The position numbers and the translations under genes were made by a program. Below the pieces are notes generated by a model. The model had not been told where the DNA came from and made no database searches. It saw only the letters and a program-made list of their open reading frames with translations. From JBOGEN01 sp050743265 (GTDB lineage: Bacteria > Actinomycetota > Actinomycetes > JBOGEN01), in the NCBI GenBank assembly GCA_050743265.1, contig JBOGEN010000102.1:1-59413 (forward strand): a stretch of 59,413 nt of DNA, in the 5' to 3' direction. Shown one piece after another: positions 17,258 to 26,315 of the stretch (positions within the stretch are counted from its first letter, which is position 1; each line of letters opens with the position of its first letter).

Positions 17258-17581
17258 TCAGGGCCGGGCTCCACCCAGCCCCTCGTCTTCGGCGTCCGCC
17301 CACAGGCTGGGGTCGTAGTCGCCGTCGGGCACCACCTCGAGCGGCTGGCCGGGGAGCGGCTGCGCCATGCCGCCACCGGGTGGCCCCAGCTCGTCGAGGT
17401 CCTCGCCGAGCCGCCGGACGTCGCTGCGGAGCCGGCGTACGCCGAGGGTGTCGCCGTACCCGCTGCGGATCAGCTCGACGGCGCGTTCCAGCTCGGCCAG
17501 GGCACGGCGGACGGCGGCGAGCGCCTCGACCTGCCCCGGGGTCTGGACCTGCGGGGGCGTGACGCTGTCCGACGGGCTCAT
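17258..17581 (-). CDS. Conserved hypothetical protein upstream of sdhCAB
   Basis: 107 residues, soluble, with no signal peptide. The middle is helical (VEALAAVRRALAELERAVELI, then RLRSDVRRLGEDLDEL) and the last 30 residues are acidic and loop-like (DGDYDPSLWADAEDE). I do not recognise a family. It is co-directional with sdhCAB and 94 nt upstream, so shared expression is possible but unproven. Codon use looks normal, with GC-rich third positions, which supports it as a real gene. The start has GGAGG 12 nt upstream. Confidence 0.6.
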   Translation of the reverse strand: MSPSDSVTPPQVQTPGQVEALAAVRRALAELERAVELIRSGYGDTLGVRRLRSDVRRLGEDLDELGPPGGGMAQPLPGQPLEVVPDGDYDPSLWADAEDEGLGGARP

Positions 17582-17663
17582 GCTGGCGAGTACCTCCGCG
17601 AGGTCAGGGGCTCACGATTCTGCCGGACGAGCGCGGGCCCGCTGCAGTGTGTCCCGCGTACGG

Positions 17664-17687
17664 GCTCTCGGGGAAGGCCCCGAGAGC
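17664..17687. other. Perfect 10-bp hairpin in the divergent region before the NUDIX gene
   Basis: GCTCTCGGGG, loop AAGG, CCCCGAGAGC. It sits between the small sdh-linked gene (reverse) and the NUDIX gene (forward), so it cannot terminate either of them. An operator, an attenuator for the NUDIX transcript or an unseen RNA are options. Confidence 0.5.
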
Positions 17688-17812
17688 GAATCTCGGCGTG
17701 ATACCGGTCTCACTCGCCGAGGCGTCCCGCCGCGGCCCGGGTCGTCGGCGGCGTCCCGCCCGGGCGAGGTCGCGGCACGTCCGGGGGTGGGCTCCTCGGG
17801 GGTCGTGACACA

Positions 17813-18238
17813 GTGCTCTGCGTGGAGCAGCCGCCGAGCGGCTCCGGCGGCACCCGGGTCGTCGGCGCCGCCATCCTCGACAGGGACGGTCGGCTGCTCG
17901 CCGCCCAGCGGTCCGGACCACCCGACCTCGCCGGCAGGTGGGAGCTCCCGGGGGGCAAGGTCGAGCCGGGCGAGGACGAGCAGGCCGCGCTGGTGCGGGA
18001 GTGCCGCGAGGAGCTCGGCGTCGAGGTCAGGCTCGGCGAGCGGGTCGGCGGCGACTGGCCGATCGGGCCCGCCGGGGTGCTCAGGGTCTGGCTTGCGGAG
18101 ATCGTCTCGGGGGAGCCGGAGGCTCTGGAACACCTCGCCGTCCGCTGGCTGTCTCCCGGCAGCTGGCTCGAGGTGCCGTGGCTGCCCGCGGACCTGCCCC
18201 TGATCCGGACGATCGAGGCGCTGCGTCCCGCCTCCTGA
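17813..18238 (+). CDS. NUDIX hydrolase, MutT-like (8-oxo-dGTP diphosphatase type)
   Basis: 141 residues. The Nudix box GX5EX7REUXEEXGU is complete: GGKVEPGEDEQAALVRECREELGV. The start RVVGAAILDRDGRLLAAQR and the downstream W residues (WELPGGK, RWLSPGSW) fit MutT-type enzymes that clear oxidised nucleoside triphosphates. Paralogues act on other nucleotide diphosphates, so the substrate is an inference. A GTG at 17822 in the same frame is an alternative start. It stands alone and is followed by a strong hairpin. Confidence 0.88.
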   Translation: MLCVEQPPSGSGGTRVVGAAILDRDGRLLAAQRSGPPDLAGRWELPGGKVEPGEDEQAALVRECREELGVEVRLGERVGGDWPIGPAGVLRVWLAEIVSGEPEALEHLAVRWLSPGSWLEVPWLPADLPLIRTIEALRPAS

Positions 18239-18259
18239 CATGTCTCGTACGCCCGGTCT

Positions 18260-18290
18260 GCGGGTTCTCGTGGGTGCGCGAGAGACCCGC
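18260..18290 (+). terminator. Terminator hairpin after the NUDIX gene
   Basis: GCGGGTTCTCG pairs with CGAGAGACCCGC with one bulge and an 8-base loop, 21 nt after the NUDIX stop. There is no U tract. The next 200 bases to oppA hold only its leader and a GGGAGG ribosome site. Confidence 0.6.
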
Positions 18291-18490
18291 GGGGTATACC
18301 CGGTGCGGGTCCCTGACCTGGAGGAGCAGGCGGTCGCGTCCGTGTCCGTGGGCGGGACGTCGTCACTGTCCGTCGCGGGTCCGTCCCAGGAGCGATACGA
18401 GTGGGTAACGAGCCTTTCCCCGATCCTTGCTTTCGCACCAAGGTGTGCCCCCGTACCCGAACGGCTCACGTACGCCCTGGGAGGCCGTAG

Positions 18491-20116
18491 ATGCGTGGAC
18501 TTGTCCGAGCCCGCTGGGTGGTGGGCGCTGCTGTGCTCGCCCTGGTCGCCACTGCCTGTGGCAGCAGTGGTGAGGAGGGCGGCGGGAGCGGTGGGACACA
18601 GGGCGGTGGCGCGTTCTCGTTCTACATCGGTGAGCCGGAGCACCTCATTCCCGGCAACACGAACGAGTCCAACGGCGGCGAGGTCCTCGACGCGCTCTAC
18701 ACAGGGCTGATCAACTACGACCCGCAGACGTCCCAGCCGGTCTACAACGGCATCGCCGAGGAGAACGGCATCACCTCGGACGACCAGAAGACCTGGACGA
18801 TCAAGCTGAAGAAGGGCTGGACGTTCCACAACGGCGAGCCCGTCACCGCCCAGTCCTTCGTCGACGCGTGGAACTTCACCGCGTACGCCCCCAACGCGAA
18901 CGGCAACTCCTACTTCTTCGAGAACGTGCAGGGCTTCGACGACCTGCAGACGGAGAAGGAGGGCGAGGAACCCAAGGCCGAGAAGATGTCGGGCCTCGAG
19001 GCCGTCAACGACCACACGCTCAAGGTGACCCTCAAGGCCCCCTTCAGCCAGTTCCCGCTCTCGCTCGGGTACACCGCCTTCTACCCGATGGCCAAGGCCT
19101 GCCTCGACGACCTCAAGGCGTGCGAGGAGAAGCCGATCGGCAGCGGTCCCTTCAAGATGGACGGCACCTGGCAGCACAACCAGGCGATCAACGTGACGAA
19201 GTTCGCCGACTACGCGGGTGCGGCGCCCAAGTCCGACGCGGTGGAGTTCCGCATCTACACCGACGTGAACACCGCGTACAACGACCTGCTCGCCGGCAGC
19301 CTCGACGTCATGGACACCCTTCCGCCCGAGAAGGTCAACGACGCCAAGGCGAAGATGGCGGACCGCTTCATCGAGCGCGAGTCCTCGAACTTCACCTACA
19401 TCGGCTTCCCGCTCTACGACGACCGCTTCAAGAACGCGGACCTGCGTCGCGCATTCTCGATGGCCATCGACCGCCAGTCGATCGTGGACCAGATCTTCAA
19501 CGGCGCGTACACGCCGGCGAAGTCTGTCGTGTCTCCGGTCGTCGCAGGCAGCCGTGCCAACCCCTGTGGGGACTCCTGTGAGTACGACCCCGAGGGCGCG
19601 AAGAAGCTCCTCGAGAAGGCGGGCGGCTTCGACGGCAGGCTCGAGCTGTGGTTCAACGCGGGCTCGGGACACGACCAGTGGATGCAGGCCGTGGCGAACA
19701 ACCTGCGCCAGAACCTCGGAATCAAGAGCGTCGTGTTCAAGCAGAAGCAGTTCGCCGAGTACCTCGCGGACCTCGACGCCGACAAGGCGACCGGCCCGTT
19801 CCGACTCGGCTGGATCATGGACTACCCGAGCCCGCAGAACTACCTGGAGCCGATCTACGGCACGGGCGGCTCGTCGAACGCCTCGGAGTACAGCAACGCG
19901 CAGGTGGACCAGCTGATCGAGAAGGGCAACTCCGCGCCGACCATCGAGGCGGGGATCGAGTACTACAACCAGGCGGAGGACCTGATCCTGCAGGACATGC
20001 CCGTGATCCCGATGTTCCACCAGAAGGTCCAGGCGGCCTACTCGGACAACGTCGACAACGTCGTCATCGACGCGTTCACCTCGACGGACATCGAGAACAT
20101 CACCGTCAACCGGTAG
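18491..20116 (+). CDS. oppA: Peptide ABC transporter substrate-binding lipoprotein
   Basis: 541 residues. The signal peptide ends in the lipobox LVATAC, so C23 is the lipidated residue of a membrane-anchored extracellular binding protein. The SBP family 5 fold is shown by EVLDALYTGLINYDP, WTIKLKKGWTFHNGEPVTA, PIGSGPFKM and ADLRRAFSMAIDRQSIV. It captures oligopeptides or similar ligands and passes them to OppBC. GGGAGG lies 7 nt before the ATG. It leads a five-gene operon with permeases and ATPases immediately downstream. Its third-position GC is slightly lower than in the neighbours, as usual for abundant secreted proteins. Confidence 0.92.
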   Translation: MRGLVRARWVVGAAVLALVATACGSSGEEGGGSGGTQGGGAFSFYIGEPEHLIPGNTNESNGGEVLDALYTGLINYDPQTSQPVYNGIAEENGITSDDQKTWTIKLKKGWTFHNGEPVTAQSFVDAWNFTAYAPNANGNSYFFENVQGFDDLQTEKEGEEPKAEKMSGLEAVNDHTLKVTLKAPFSQFPLSLGYTAFYPMAKACLDDLKACEEKPIGSGPFKMDGTWQHNQAINVTKFADYAGAAPKSDAVEFRIYTDVNTAYNDLLAGSLDVMDTLPPEKVNDAKAKMADRFIERESSNFTYIGFPLYDDRFKNADLRRAFSMAIDRQSIVDQIFNGAYTPAKSVVSPVVAGSRANPCGDSCEYDPEGAKKLLEKAGGFDGRLELWFNAGSGHDQWMQAVANNLRQNLGIKSVVFKQKQFAEYLADLDADKATGPFRLGWIMDYPSPQNYLEPIYGTGGSSNASEYSNAQVDQLIEKGNSAPTIEAGIEYYNQAEDLILQDMPVIPMFHQKVQAAYSDNVDNVVIDAFTSTDIENITVNR

Positions 20117-20165
20117 GGCCACCACGGACCCGAGAGCCCGCCGGGGGAACGAGCAGGAGGTGTCG

Positions 20166-21089
20166 ATGGGGCGGTACGTCGCGAGACGGCTGCTGCAGAT
20201 GATCCCGGTGTTCATCGGGACCACGTTCCTCATCTTCATCATGGTGTTCTCCCTGCCGGGCGACCCGATCCGCGCGCTCTCCGGAGACCGCGCGCTCTCG
20301 CCGGCCTTCTACGCCGAGCTGCGCGACCGCTACAACCTCGACGACCCGCTCGTCGTCCAGTACGGCAAGTACGTCTGGGGGCTGCTGCACGGGGACTTCG
20401 GCACGAGCTTCAACGGGCGTCCGGTGGCGGAGATCATGGCCGAGGCCTGGCCCGTCTCGGCCAAGCTCGCCCTGCTGGCGTTCGGGTTCGAGATCGTCAT
20501 CGGGCTGGTGGCGGGCATCCTCGCCGGCCTGCGCAAGGGCACCTTCCTCGACCACCTCGTGCTCGTCTCGACGACGCTCGTCGTCTCCGTGCCGATCTTC
20601 GTCCTCGGCTACACGGCGCAGCTGCTGCTCGGCGTCAAGCTGCAGTGGTTCCCGGTCGCGGGGATCACCGAGGGCTTCCAGAGCTACCTGTTACCCGCAC
20701 TCGTGCTCGCCTCGATCCAGCTCGCGTACCTCGCGCGGCTGACCCGGACGAGCCTCGTCGAGAACCTGCGCGCGGACTACGTGAGGACCGCGATCGCGAA
20801 GGGGCTCACCCGGCGGCGGGTCGTCGGCCGGCACGCTCTGCGCAACTCCCTCATCCCGGTGGTCACCCTGCTCGGGGTCGACCTCGGGTACCTCATGGGC
20901 GGCGCGATCGTCACCGAGGGCGTGTTCAACATCCCGGGCATCGGCCAGCAGATCTTCCGGGGCATCCAGGCACAGGAGGGCACCGTCGTCGTGGGCATCG
21001 CGACCGCCCTCGTCCTGCTCTTCCTGCTGGCGAACCTCGTCGTGGACGTGGCGTACGGCCTTCTCGACCCGAGGATCCGCTATGAGTGA
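20166..21089 (+). CDS. oppB: Peptide ABC transporter permease (OppB/DppB type)
   Basis: About 307 residues with six membrane spans. The first is QMIPVFIGTTFLIFIMVFSL, preceded by the family start RYVARRLLQ. The periplasm-facing loop has the usual GDP...ALSGDRALS region. The EAA-type coupling loop is seen as LRADYVRTAIAKGLTRRRVVGRHALRN. It forms the pore with OppC. AGGAGG lies 5 nt before the ATG at 20166, so that start is preferred over the GTG at 20160. It overlaps oppC by 8 nt. Confidence 0.93.
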   Translation: MGRYVARRLLQMIPVFIGTTFLIFIMVFSLPGDPIRALSGDRALSPAFYAELRDRYNLDDPLVVQYGKYVWGLLHGDFGTSFNGRPVAEIMAEAWPVSAKLALLAFGFEIVIGLVAGILAGLRKGTFLDHLVLVSTTLVVSVPIFVLGYTAQLLLGVKLQWFPVAGITEGFQSYLLPALVLASIQLAYLARLTRTSLVENLRADYVRTAIAKGLTRRRVVGRHALRNSLIPVVTLLGVDLGYLMGGAIVTEGVFNIPGIGQQIFRGIQAQEGTVVVGIATALVLLFLLANLVVDVAYGLLDPRIRYE

Positions 21090-22014
21090 CACGCTCGAGC
21101 AGCGCTCCGACCCGGCGTCGAGCACTCCCGGCGCGGTCGCCGGGCTGGGTGCCGGCGAGATCTCCGGACGCCGGGCGAGCCTCGGCTCGGACGCGTGGCG
21201 CGAGCTGCGCCGCAACCCGGTGTTCCTGCTCTCGATGACGGTGATCGTGCTCATGGTGACGATCGCCGCAGTCCCGAGCCTGTTCACGAACGCGGACCCG
21301 CGGGCCTGCACGCTCGACCGCAGCCAGCAGGGCCCGTCGGCGCAGCACTGGTTCGGCTTCGACGTCCAGGGGTGCGACTACTACGCGAACGTCATCTACG
21401 GGGCGCGGCCGTCGATCGTGATCGGCATCTCCGTCAGCGTGGTCTCGGCGCTCGTCGCCGTGCTGCTCGGGTCGCTGTCCGGCTACTACGGGGGGATCGT
21501 CGACGCGGTCATCTCCCGGGTGACGGACGTCTTCTTCGGGATGCCGTTCGTGCTGGGCGCGCTCGTGATGCTGAGTGTCTTCGCCGAGCGCAGCGTCGGG
21601 CTGGTGGCCGGCGTCCTCGTCGTCCTCGGCTGGATGACGATGACCCGACTCATGCGCTCGTCCGTGCTGGCCGCGCGAGAGATGGACTACGTCAACGCCG
21701 CCAGGGCGCTCGGCGCCAGCGACCTGCGCATCATGCGGCGGCACATCCTGCCCAACGCGGTCACGCCGGTCATGGTGTACGCGACCGTCACGGTCGGCAT
21801 CATCATCTCGCTCGAGGCGACGCTGTCGTTCCTCGGCGTGGGGCTCCAGCTGCCGGAGATCTCCTGGGGGCTGCAGATCCAGGTGGCACAGAACTACTTC
21901 CTCGAGTCGCCGCACCTGCTGCTCTTCCCGGCCGTCTTCCTGTCCGTGACGGTGCTGAGCTTCATCATGCTCGGCGACGCCGTCCGCGACGCCTTCGACC
22001 CGAAGCTGCGGTGA
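21082..22014 (+). CDS. oppC: Peptide ABC transporter permease (OppC/DppC type)
   Basis: 310 residues. An OppC_N-type first span (NPVFLLSMTVIVLMVTIAAV) follows a 45-residue cytoplasmic tail. HWFGFDVQGCDYYANVIYGAR is the conserved loop. The coupling motif is AREMDYVNAARALGASDLRIMRRHILPN, and the end is GDAVRDAFDPKLR. It pairs with OppB as the membrane channel. Its stop overlaps the oppD start (GTGA). Confidence 0.93.
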   Translation: MSDTLEQRSDPASSTPGAVAGLGAGEISGRRASLGSDAWRELRRNPVFLLSMTVIVLMVTIAAVPSLFTNADPRACTLDRSQQGPSAQHWFGFDVQGCDYYANVIYGARPSIVIGISVSVVSALVAVLLGSLSGYYGGIVDAVISRVTDVFFGMPFVLGALVMLSVFAERSVGLVAGVLVVLGWMTMTRLMRSSVLAAREMDYVNAARALGASDLRIMRRHILPNAVTPVMVYATVTVGIIISLEATLSFLGVGLQLPEISWGLQIQVAQNYFLESPHLLLFPAVFLSVTVLSFIMLGDAVRDAFDPKLR

Positions 22015-23063
22015 CGATGACCTCGACGACGAACCCGACCGCGGAAAACGCCAGGCGCTCCGGCGAGGGCCCGGGCGCGGTCCCGCTGCTCGAGGTCGAC
22101 AACCTGCACGTGGAGTTCCGCCTACGTGACGCGGTCGTCCGGGCCGTCAACGGCATCTCGTACACGCTGACCGCGGGGGAGACGCTCGCCATCCTCGGCG
22201 AGTCCGGGTCGGGCAAGTCGGTCTCGGCCCAGGCGATCATGGGCATCCTCGACAGCCCGCCCGCGTACGTCACCGAGGGCGCGATCAGGTTCCATGGCGA
22301 GGACCTGCTCGAGATGCCGGAGGACGAGCGGCGCGCGGTCCGCGGCCGGCAGATCGCGATGATCTTCCAGGACGCCCTGTCCTCGCTGAACCCGGTGTTC
22401 TCCGTCGGCGACCAGATCGGCGAGATGTTCCGCGTCCACCAGGGCGTGTCCCGCAGTGAGGCGTTCGCCAAGGCGGCGGAGCTCATGGACCGGGTGAAGA
22501 TCCCGTCCGCGCGGGAGCGCGTGCACGACTACCCGCACCAGTTCTCCGGCGGCATGCGCCAGCGCGTCATGATCGCGATGGCGCTGGCACTCGAGCCGGA
22601 CATCCTCATCGCCGACGAGCCCACCACCGCGCTGGACGTGACGGTGCAGGCCCAGATCATGGGCCTGCTCGCCGACCTGCAGGCCGAGCTGGACATGGGG
22701 CTCATCCTCATCACGCACGACCTCGGCGTCGTCTCGGACGTCGCCGACCGCATCGCGGTCATGTACGCGGGGAGGATCGTCGAGGCGGCCGAGGTCGTGG
22801 ACCTGTACCAGCGCCCCGCCCACCCGTACACGGAGGGCCTGCTGAGCTCGATCCCCCGGGTCGACCTCAAGGGGCAGAAGCTCACCACGATCTCGGGGCA
22901 GCCGCCGAACCTGGCGCGCATCCCGCCCGGCTGCGCCTTCCACCCGCGCTGCCGGCGTGCCCAGGACGTCTGTACGACGGACGAACCGGCACTCTCCCTG
23001 GTCGGCAGTGACCGCACCAGCGCGTGCCACTTCTCCGAGGACGTGTTCGATGACCACCGGTGA
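22011..23063 (+). CDS. oppD: Peptide ABC transporter ATP-binding protein (OppD/DppD)
   Basis: 350 residues. Walker A is GESGSGKS, the Q-loop region is IAMIFQDALSSLNP, the signature is FSGGMRQR, Walker B is ILIADEPTTALD, and the H-loop is ITHDLGVV. The C-terminal oligopeptide domain carries PGCAFHPRCRRAQDVC, the Cys pattern seen in iron-sulfur-binding Opp ATPases. The GTG at 22011 overlaps the oppC stop; an ATG two codons later is equally possible. It works as a heterodimer with OppF on the inner membrane face. Confidence 0.95.
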   Translation: MTMTSTTNPTAENARRSGEGPGAVPLLEVDNLHVEFRLRDAVVRAVNGISYTLTAGETLAILGESGSGKSVSAQAIMGILDSPPAYVTEGAIRFHGEDLLEMPEDERRAVRGRQIAMIFQDALSSLNPVFSVGDQIGEMFRVHQGVSRSEAFAKAAELMDRVKIPSARERVHDYPHQFSGGMRQRVMIAMALALEPDILIADEPTTALDVTVQAQIMGLLADLQAELDMGLILITHDLGVVSDVADRIAVMYAGRIVEAAEVVDLYQRPAHPYTEGLLSSIPRVDLKGQKLTTISGQPPNLARIPPGCAFHPRCRRAQDVCTTDEPALSLVGSDRTSACHFSEDVFDDHR

Positions 23064-24075
23064 CGCGATCCTCGAGGTCAAGGGTTTGGTCAAGCACTTC
23101 CCGCTGACCCAGGGCATCGTCGTCCGCAGGCAGGTCGGGTCCGTCAAGGCCGTCGACGGGGTCACGTTCGACCTCGTCCGCGGTGAGACGCTGGGCCTGG
23201 TCGGCGAGTCCGGCTGCGGCAAGTCCACGCTGGCCAAGCTGCTCCTGGTCCTGGAGCGTCCGAGCGCCGGCGAGGTGTTCTACCACGGCCGGGACATCTA
23301 CCGACTGCCCAAGAGGGAGCTGCGGCGGCTGCGCCGCCAGATCCAGATCGTGCTGCAGGACCCGTACACCTCGCTCAACCCGCGCATGACCGTGGGCGAC
23401 ATCGTGGGCGAGCCGTTCGAGATCCACCCGGACGTCGCGCCGAAGGGCAGCCGCCGTACGCGGGTGCAGGAGCTGCTCGAGGTGGTCGGGCTCAACCCGG
23501 AGTACGTCAACCGGTACCCGCACCAGTTCTCCGGCGGGCAGCGCCAGCGCATCGGCATCGCGCGCGGGCTGGCGCTGCGTCCGGAGGTCATCGTCTGCGA
23601 CGAGCCCGTCTCCGCGCTGGACGTGTCGGTACAGGCCCAGGTGATGAACCTGCTCGAGGACCTGCAGGACGAGTTCGGGCTGTCCTACCTGTTCATCGCG
23701 CACGACCTCTCGGTCGTCCGGCACATCGCGGACCGGGTGGCGGTCATGTACCTCGGCAAGGTCGTCGAGGTGGGCGACGACGTGCAGATCTACGACCGGC
23801 CGACCCACCCGTACACGCAGGCGCTGCTGTCCGCCGTCCCCGTGCCCGACCCGACCCTGCGCGGCAGGCGCGACCAGATCGTGCTCGACGGGGACGTGCC
23901 CAGCCCGGCGAACCCGCCGTCCGGCTGTCGGTTCCGCACGCGCTGCTGGAAGGCGCAGGAAATCTGTTCCGCGCAGGTCCCTGAGCTCGTCATCAGACCC
24001 GGTTCGGACCACGCGAGCGCATGCCACTTCGCCGAGGCCCGCGATGTCGTGCACGCGGGTTCGGAGCCCGTCTAG
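23050..24075 (+). CDS. oppF: Peptide ABC transporter ATP-binding protein (OppF/DppF)
   Basis: 341 residues. Walker A is GESGCGKSTL, the Q-loop is IVLQDPYTSLNPR, the signature is FSGGQRQR, Walker B is VIVCDEPVSALD, and the H-loop is IAHDLSVV. SGCRFRTRCWKAQEIC repeats the C-terminal Cys motif of its partner. The ATG at 23050 overlaps oppD by 14 nt. It is the last gene of the importer operon and converges on the S9 peptidase gene 29 nt away. Confidence 0.95.
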   Translation: MTTGDAILEVKGLVKHFPLTQGIVVRRQVGSVKAVDGVTFDLVRGETLGLVGESGCGKSTLAKLLLVLERPSAGEVFYHGRDIYRLPKRELRRLRRQIQIVLQDPYTSLNPRMTVGDIVGEPFEIHPDVAPKGSRRTRVQELLEVVGLNPEYVNRYPHQFSGGQRQRIGIARGLALRPEVIVCDEPVSALDVSVQAQVMNLLEDLQDEFGLSYLFIAHDLSVVRHIADRVAVMYLGKVVEVGDDVQIYDRPTHPYTQALLSAVPVPDPTLRGRRDQIVLDGDVPSPANPPSGCRFRTRCWKAQEICSAQVPELVIRPGSDHASACHFAEARDVVHAGSEPV

Positions 24076-24104
24076 CCGGTCGGTACCCGTGGCCGAGCCG
24101 GTGG

Positions 24105-26258
24105 TCAGGCGGCCGGACCGAGGGCCTCCCGCAGGAACGCCACCTGGAGCAGCAGCAGGTTCTCCGCGACGACCTCCTGCGACGCCATGTGCGTCACCCC
24201 GGTCAGGGGCAGCACGGTGTGCGGACGGCCCGCGGCGAGCAGCGCGGACGACAGCCGCAGCGTGTGCGCGACGACGACGTTGTCGTCGGCCAGCCCGTGG
24301 ACGATCATCAGCGGCCGGCACAGGGCTGCGGCGTCGGCGAGCACCGACGAGTGGGCGTACGCCTCGGGCTGGTCCTGCGGGGTACCGAGGTAGCGCTCGG
24401 TGTAGTGCGTGTCGTACAGCGACATGTCCGTGACCGGAGCACCCGCGACGGCGGCGTGGAAGACGTCCGGACGCCGCAGCACCGCCAGCGCCGCGAGGTA
24501 GCCGCCGAACGACCAGCCGCGGATCGCCACCCGGTCCAGGTCGAGGTCGTCCGGGTAGGCCTCGGCGGTGGCGCGCAGCGCGTCCACCTGGTCCTCGAGC
24601 GGGGGTGTGGCCAGGTCGCCGGCGACCTCGCGCTCCCAGGCGGGCCCGCGCCCCGGCGTGCCGCGTCCATCTGCGACCACCACGGCGAACCCCTGGTCGG
24701 CGAACCACTGCGAGGTGAGGAACCCGGCCTGGGCGGCGAGGACGCGCTGCGCGTGCGGCCCGCCGTACGGGTCCATCAAGACCGGGAGTCGCCGGGACCC
24801 CGGCTCGTGGTCCCGCGGGAGCAGCAGGGCGGTCCGCAGGTCGAGGGCCCCGGCGCGGAGCAGGCTCACCCGGGGAGTCAGCACCGGCGCCTGGGCGCGG
24901 GACGCCAGCCGGGCCACCTCCTCCCGGCCGCGTTGCACGGTGACGTGCGTCCCGGCCTCGTCCAGGGACGCGCGGGAGACCACGGTGAGTCCGCCGCCCC
25001 GCCGCCCGGCATGGACGCCCGGCCGGGTGGTGAGCGGGGTCGGCTCCCCCCGCCAGGGCACGTCCCACAGGTGGACCTCGGTCGGCTCCGTGGACGCGGA
25101 CACGAGGACGCCGTCGTCGCCCACCTCGAGCACCACGCGCACCTGCATCGACGGCGGCGTGACCGGGACGCCGTCGACCGCGAGCCGCCGCGCGTCGTCC
25201 GCGTCGACGGTGTGGACGAGGCGTCCTCCGGGCGCCCACGCGGGCACGCCGGGGACGATCTCGAGCCAGGTCGGGTCGGTGTCCTCGCGCACCACGCGGG
25301 TGGCTCCGGTGGCCGTGTCGAGTGCCAGCGTCTGCGTGGTGCGCTGGTCACGGGTCTGGACGAGGAGCAGCGGGTCGCCGTGCGACGTCCACGACGCGGT
25401 CACGAGGTAGGGGAAGCGGTCGGCGTCCCACCGAACGTCCACCCGTGTGCCGTCCAGGCTCAGGACGGCGAGCCGGACCTCGGCGTTCGGCGTGCCCGCC
25501 GCGGGGTACGCGACCTCGACCGGTGCGGTGGAGGGGTTCGCCGGGTCGGCGATGTGCCAGCGCTGCACCGGGGACTCGTCCACCCGTGCGGCGAGCAGCC
25601 GGTCACCCTCGGGGGACCACCAGAAGCCGCGGTGCCGGTCCATCTCCTCGGCGGCGATGAACTCGGCGAGCCCCCAGGTCACGTCCGGTCCGTCTGGGGC
25701 GGCGAGGGCGCGGTCGTCCGCACCGTCCACGCCGACGACCCGCAGCGTGCCCGCCGCCACGTACGCGACGTGCGTGCCGGTGGGGTCAGGCCTCGGGTCG
25801 ACGACCGGGGTGGCGGTGGAGCACGCCCGGGGCGAACCGTCACCGGCCAGGTCGGCCACCCACAGCCGCCCGGACAGGGCGAACGCGGCGAGGGTGACGT
25901 CCCGGTCGGTCGCGTACCCGACCACGCCTGCCGCGCCCTCGCGGCTGCGCTCCCGGCGGGCGCGCTCCTCCGGGGAGAGCTCCTCGCCTGCGCCGGAGAG
26001 GAGCGCGGCCGGGTCGGCCACGAGGCGCTCCCCGCCCGAGGGCAGGTCGAGCACCCACAGCCCGGTGGCGGGGTCGTCCCCGGCGGGTGCGCGGAGGAAC
26101 GCGACACGGGAACCGTCCGGCGCCACGGTGGCGGCCCGGGGGACGCCGAGCGTGAAGTGGCGCGTCCGCGCGGTCTGCCGGGGGAACGAGATCTGGTCGC
26201 CGTCGCGCCCCCCGGTGGACGGCATGGTGGCGGGCCCGGGTGTGGTCATGGCGGGCAT
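24105..26258 (-). CDS. S9 family prolyl oligopeptidase, DPP IV-like
   Basis: 717 residues. The first 450 form a beta-propeller region; AEEMDRHRGFWW carries the Glu pair that DPP IV uses to hold the peptide N-terminus. The C-terminal alpha/beta hydrolase has the nucleophile in GWSFGGYLA, the acid in HGLADDNV and the base in GVTHMAS. Such enzymes clip Xaa-Pro dipeptides from peptide N-termini. There is no signal peptide, so it is probably cytoplasmic and may process peptides brought in by the adjacent Opp system, which is an inference from position. ATGs at 26258 and 26249 are close alternatives. Confidence 0.88.
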   Translation of the reverse strand: MPAMTTPGPATMPSTGGRDGDQISFPRQTARTRHFTLGVPRAATVAPDGSRVAFLRAPAGDDPATGLWVLDLPSGGERLVADPAALLSGAGEELSPEERARRERSREGAAGVVGYATDRDVTLAAFALSGRLWVADLAGDGSPRACSTATPVVDPRPDPTGTHVAYVAAGTLRVVGVDGADDRALAAPDGPDVTWGLAEFIAAEEMDRHRGFWWSPEGDRLLAARVDESPVQRWHIADPANPSTAPVEVAYPAAGTPNAEVRLAVLSLDGTRVDVRWDADRFPYLVTASWTSHGDPLLLVQTRDQRTTQTLALDTATGATRVVREDTDPTWLEIVPGVPAWAPGGRLVHTVDADDARRLAVDGVPVTPPSMQVRVVLEVGDDGVLVSASTEPTEVHLWDVPWRGEPTPLTTRPGVHAGRRGGGLTVVSRASLDEAGTHVTVQRGREEVARLASRAQAPVLTPRVSLLRAGALDLRTALLLPRDHEPGSRRLPVLMDPYGGPHAQRVLAAQAGFLTSQWFADQGFAVVVADGRGTPGRGPAWEREVAGDLATPPLEDQVDALRATAEAYPDDLDLDRVAIRGWSFGGYLAALAVLRRPDVFHAAVAGAPVTDMSLYDTHYTERYLGTPQDQPEAYAHSSVLADAAALCRPLMIVHGLADDNVVVAHTLRLSSALLAAGRPHTVLPLTGVTHMASQEVVAENLLLLQVAFLREALGPAA

Positions 26259-26299
26259 CCTGTCACGCGGTCAAGTGCGGTCGTACGACTCGTGACAGG
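26259..26299. promoter_or_regulatory. 9-bp inverted repeat between divergent S9 peptidase and mshB
   Basis: CCTGTCACG at 26259-26267 and CGTGACAGG at 26291-26299 are perfect inverted copies with centres 32 bp (three helical turns) apart. They lie in the shared promoter region, just ahead of the mshB -10, so a dimeric repressor site is plausible. Confidence 0.45.
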
Positions 26300-26302
26300 C
26301 CG

Positions 26303-26308
26303 TAGCCT
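26303..26308 (+). promoter_or_regulatory. -10 element (TAGCCT) for leaderless mshB
   Basis: TAGCCT fits TANNNT and ends 7 nt before the ATG at 26316. No Shine-Dalgarno is seen. Confidence 0.5.
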
Positions 26309-26315
26309 GGCCGCC

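Noticed and set aside
17612..20242. Reverse-strand open frame of 876 codons opposite the NUDIX and oppA genes
   Set aside because: It spans two well-supported forward genes and a terminator and has no recognisable motif, so it is a composition artefact.
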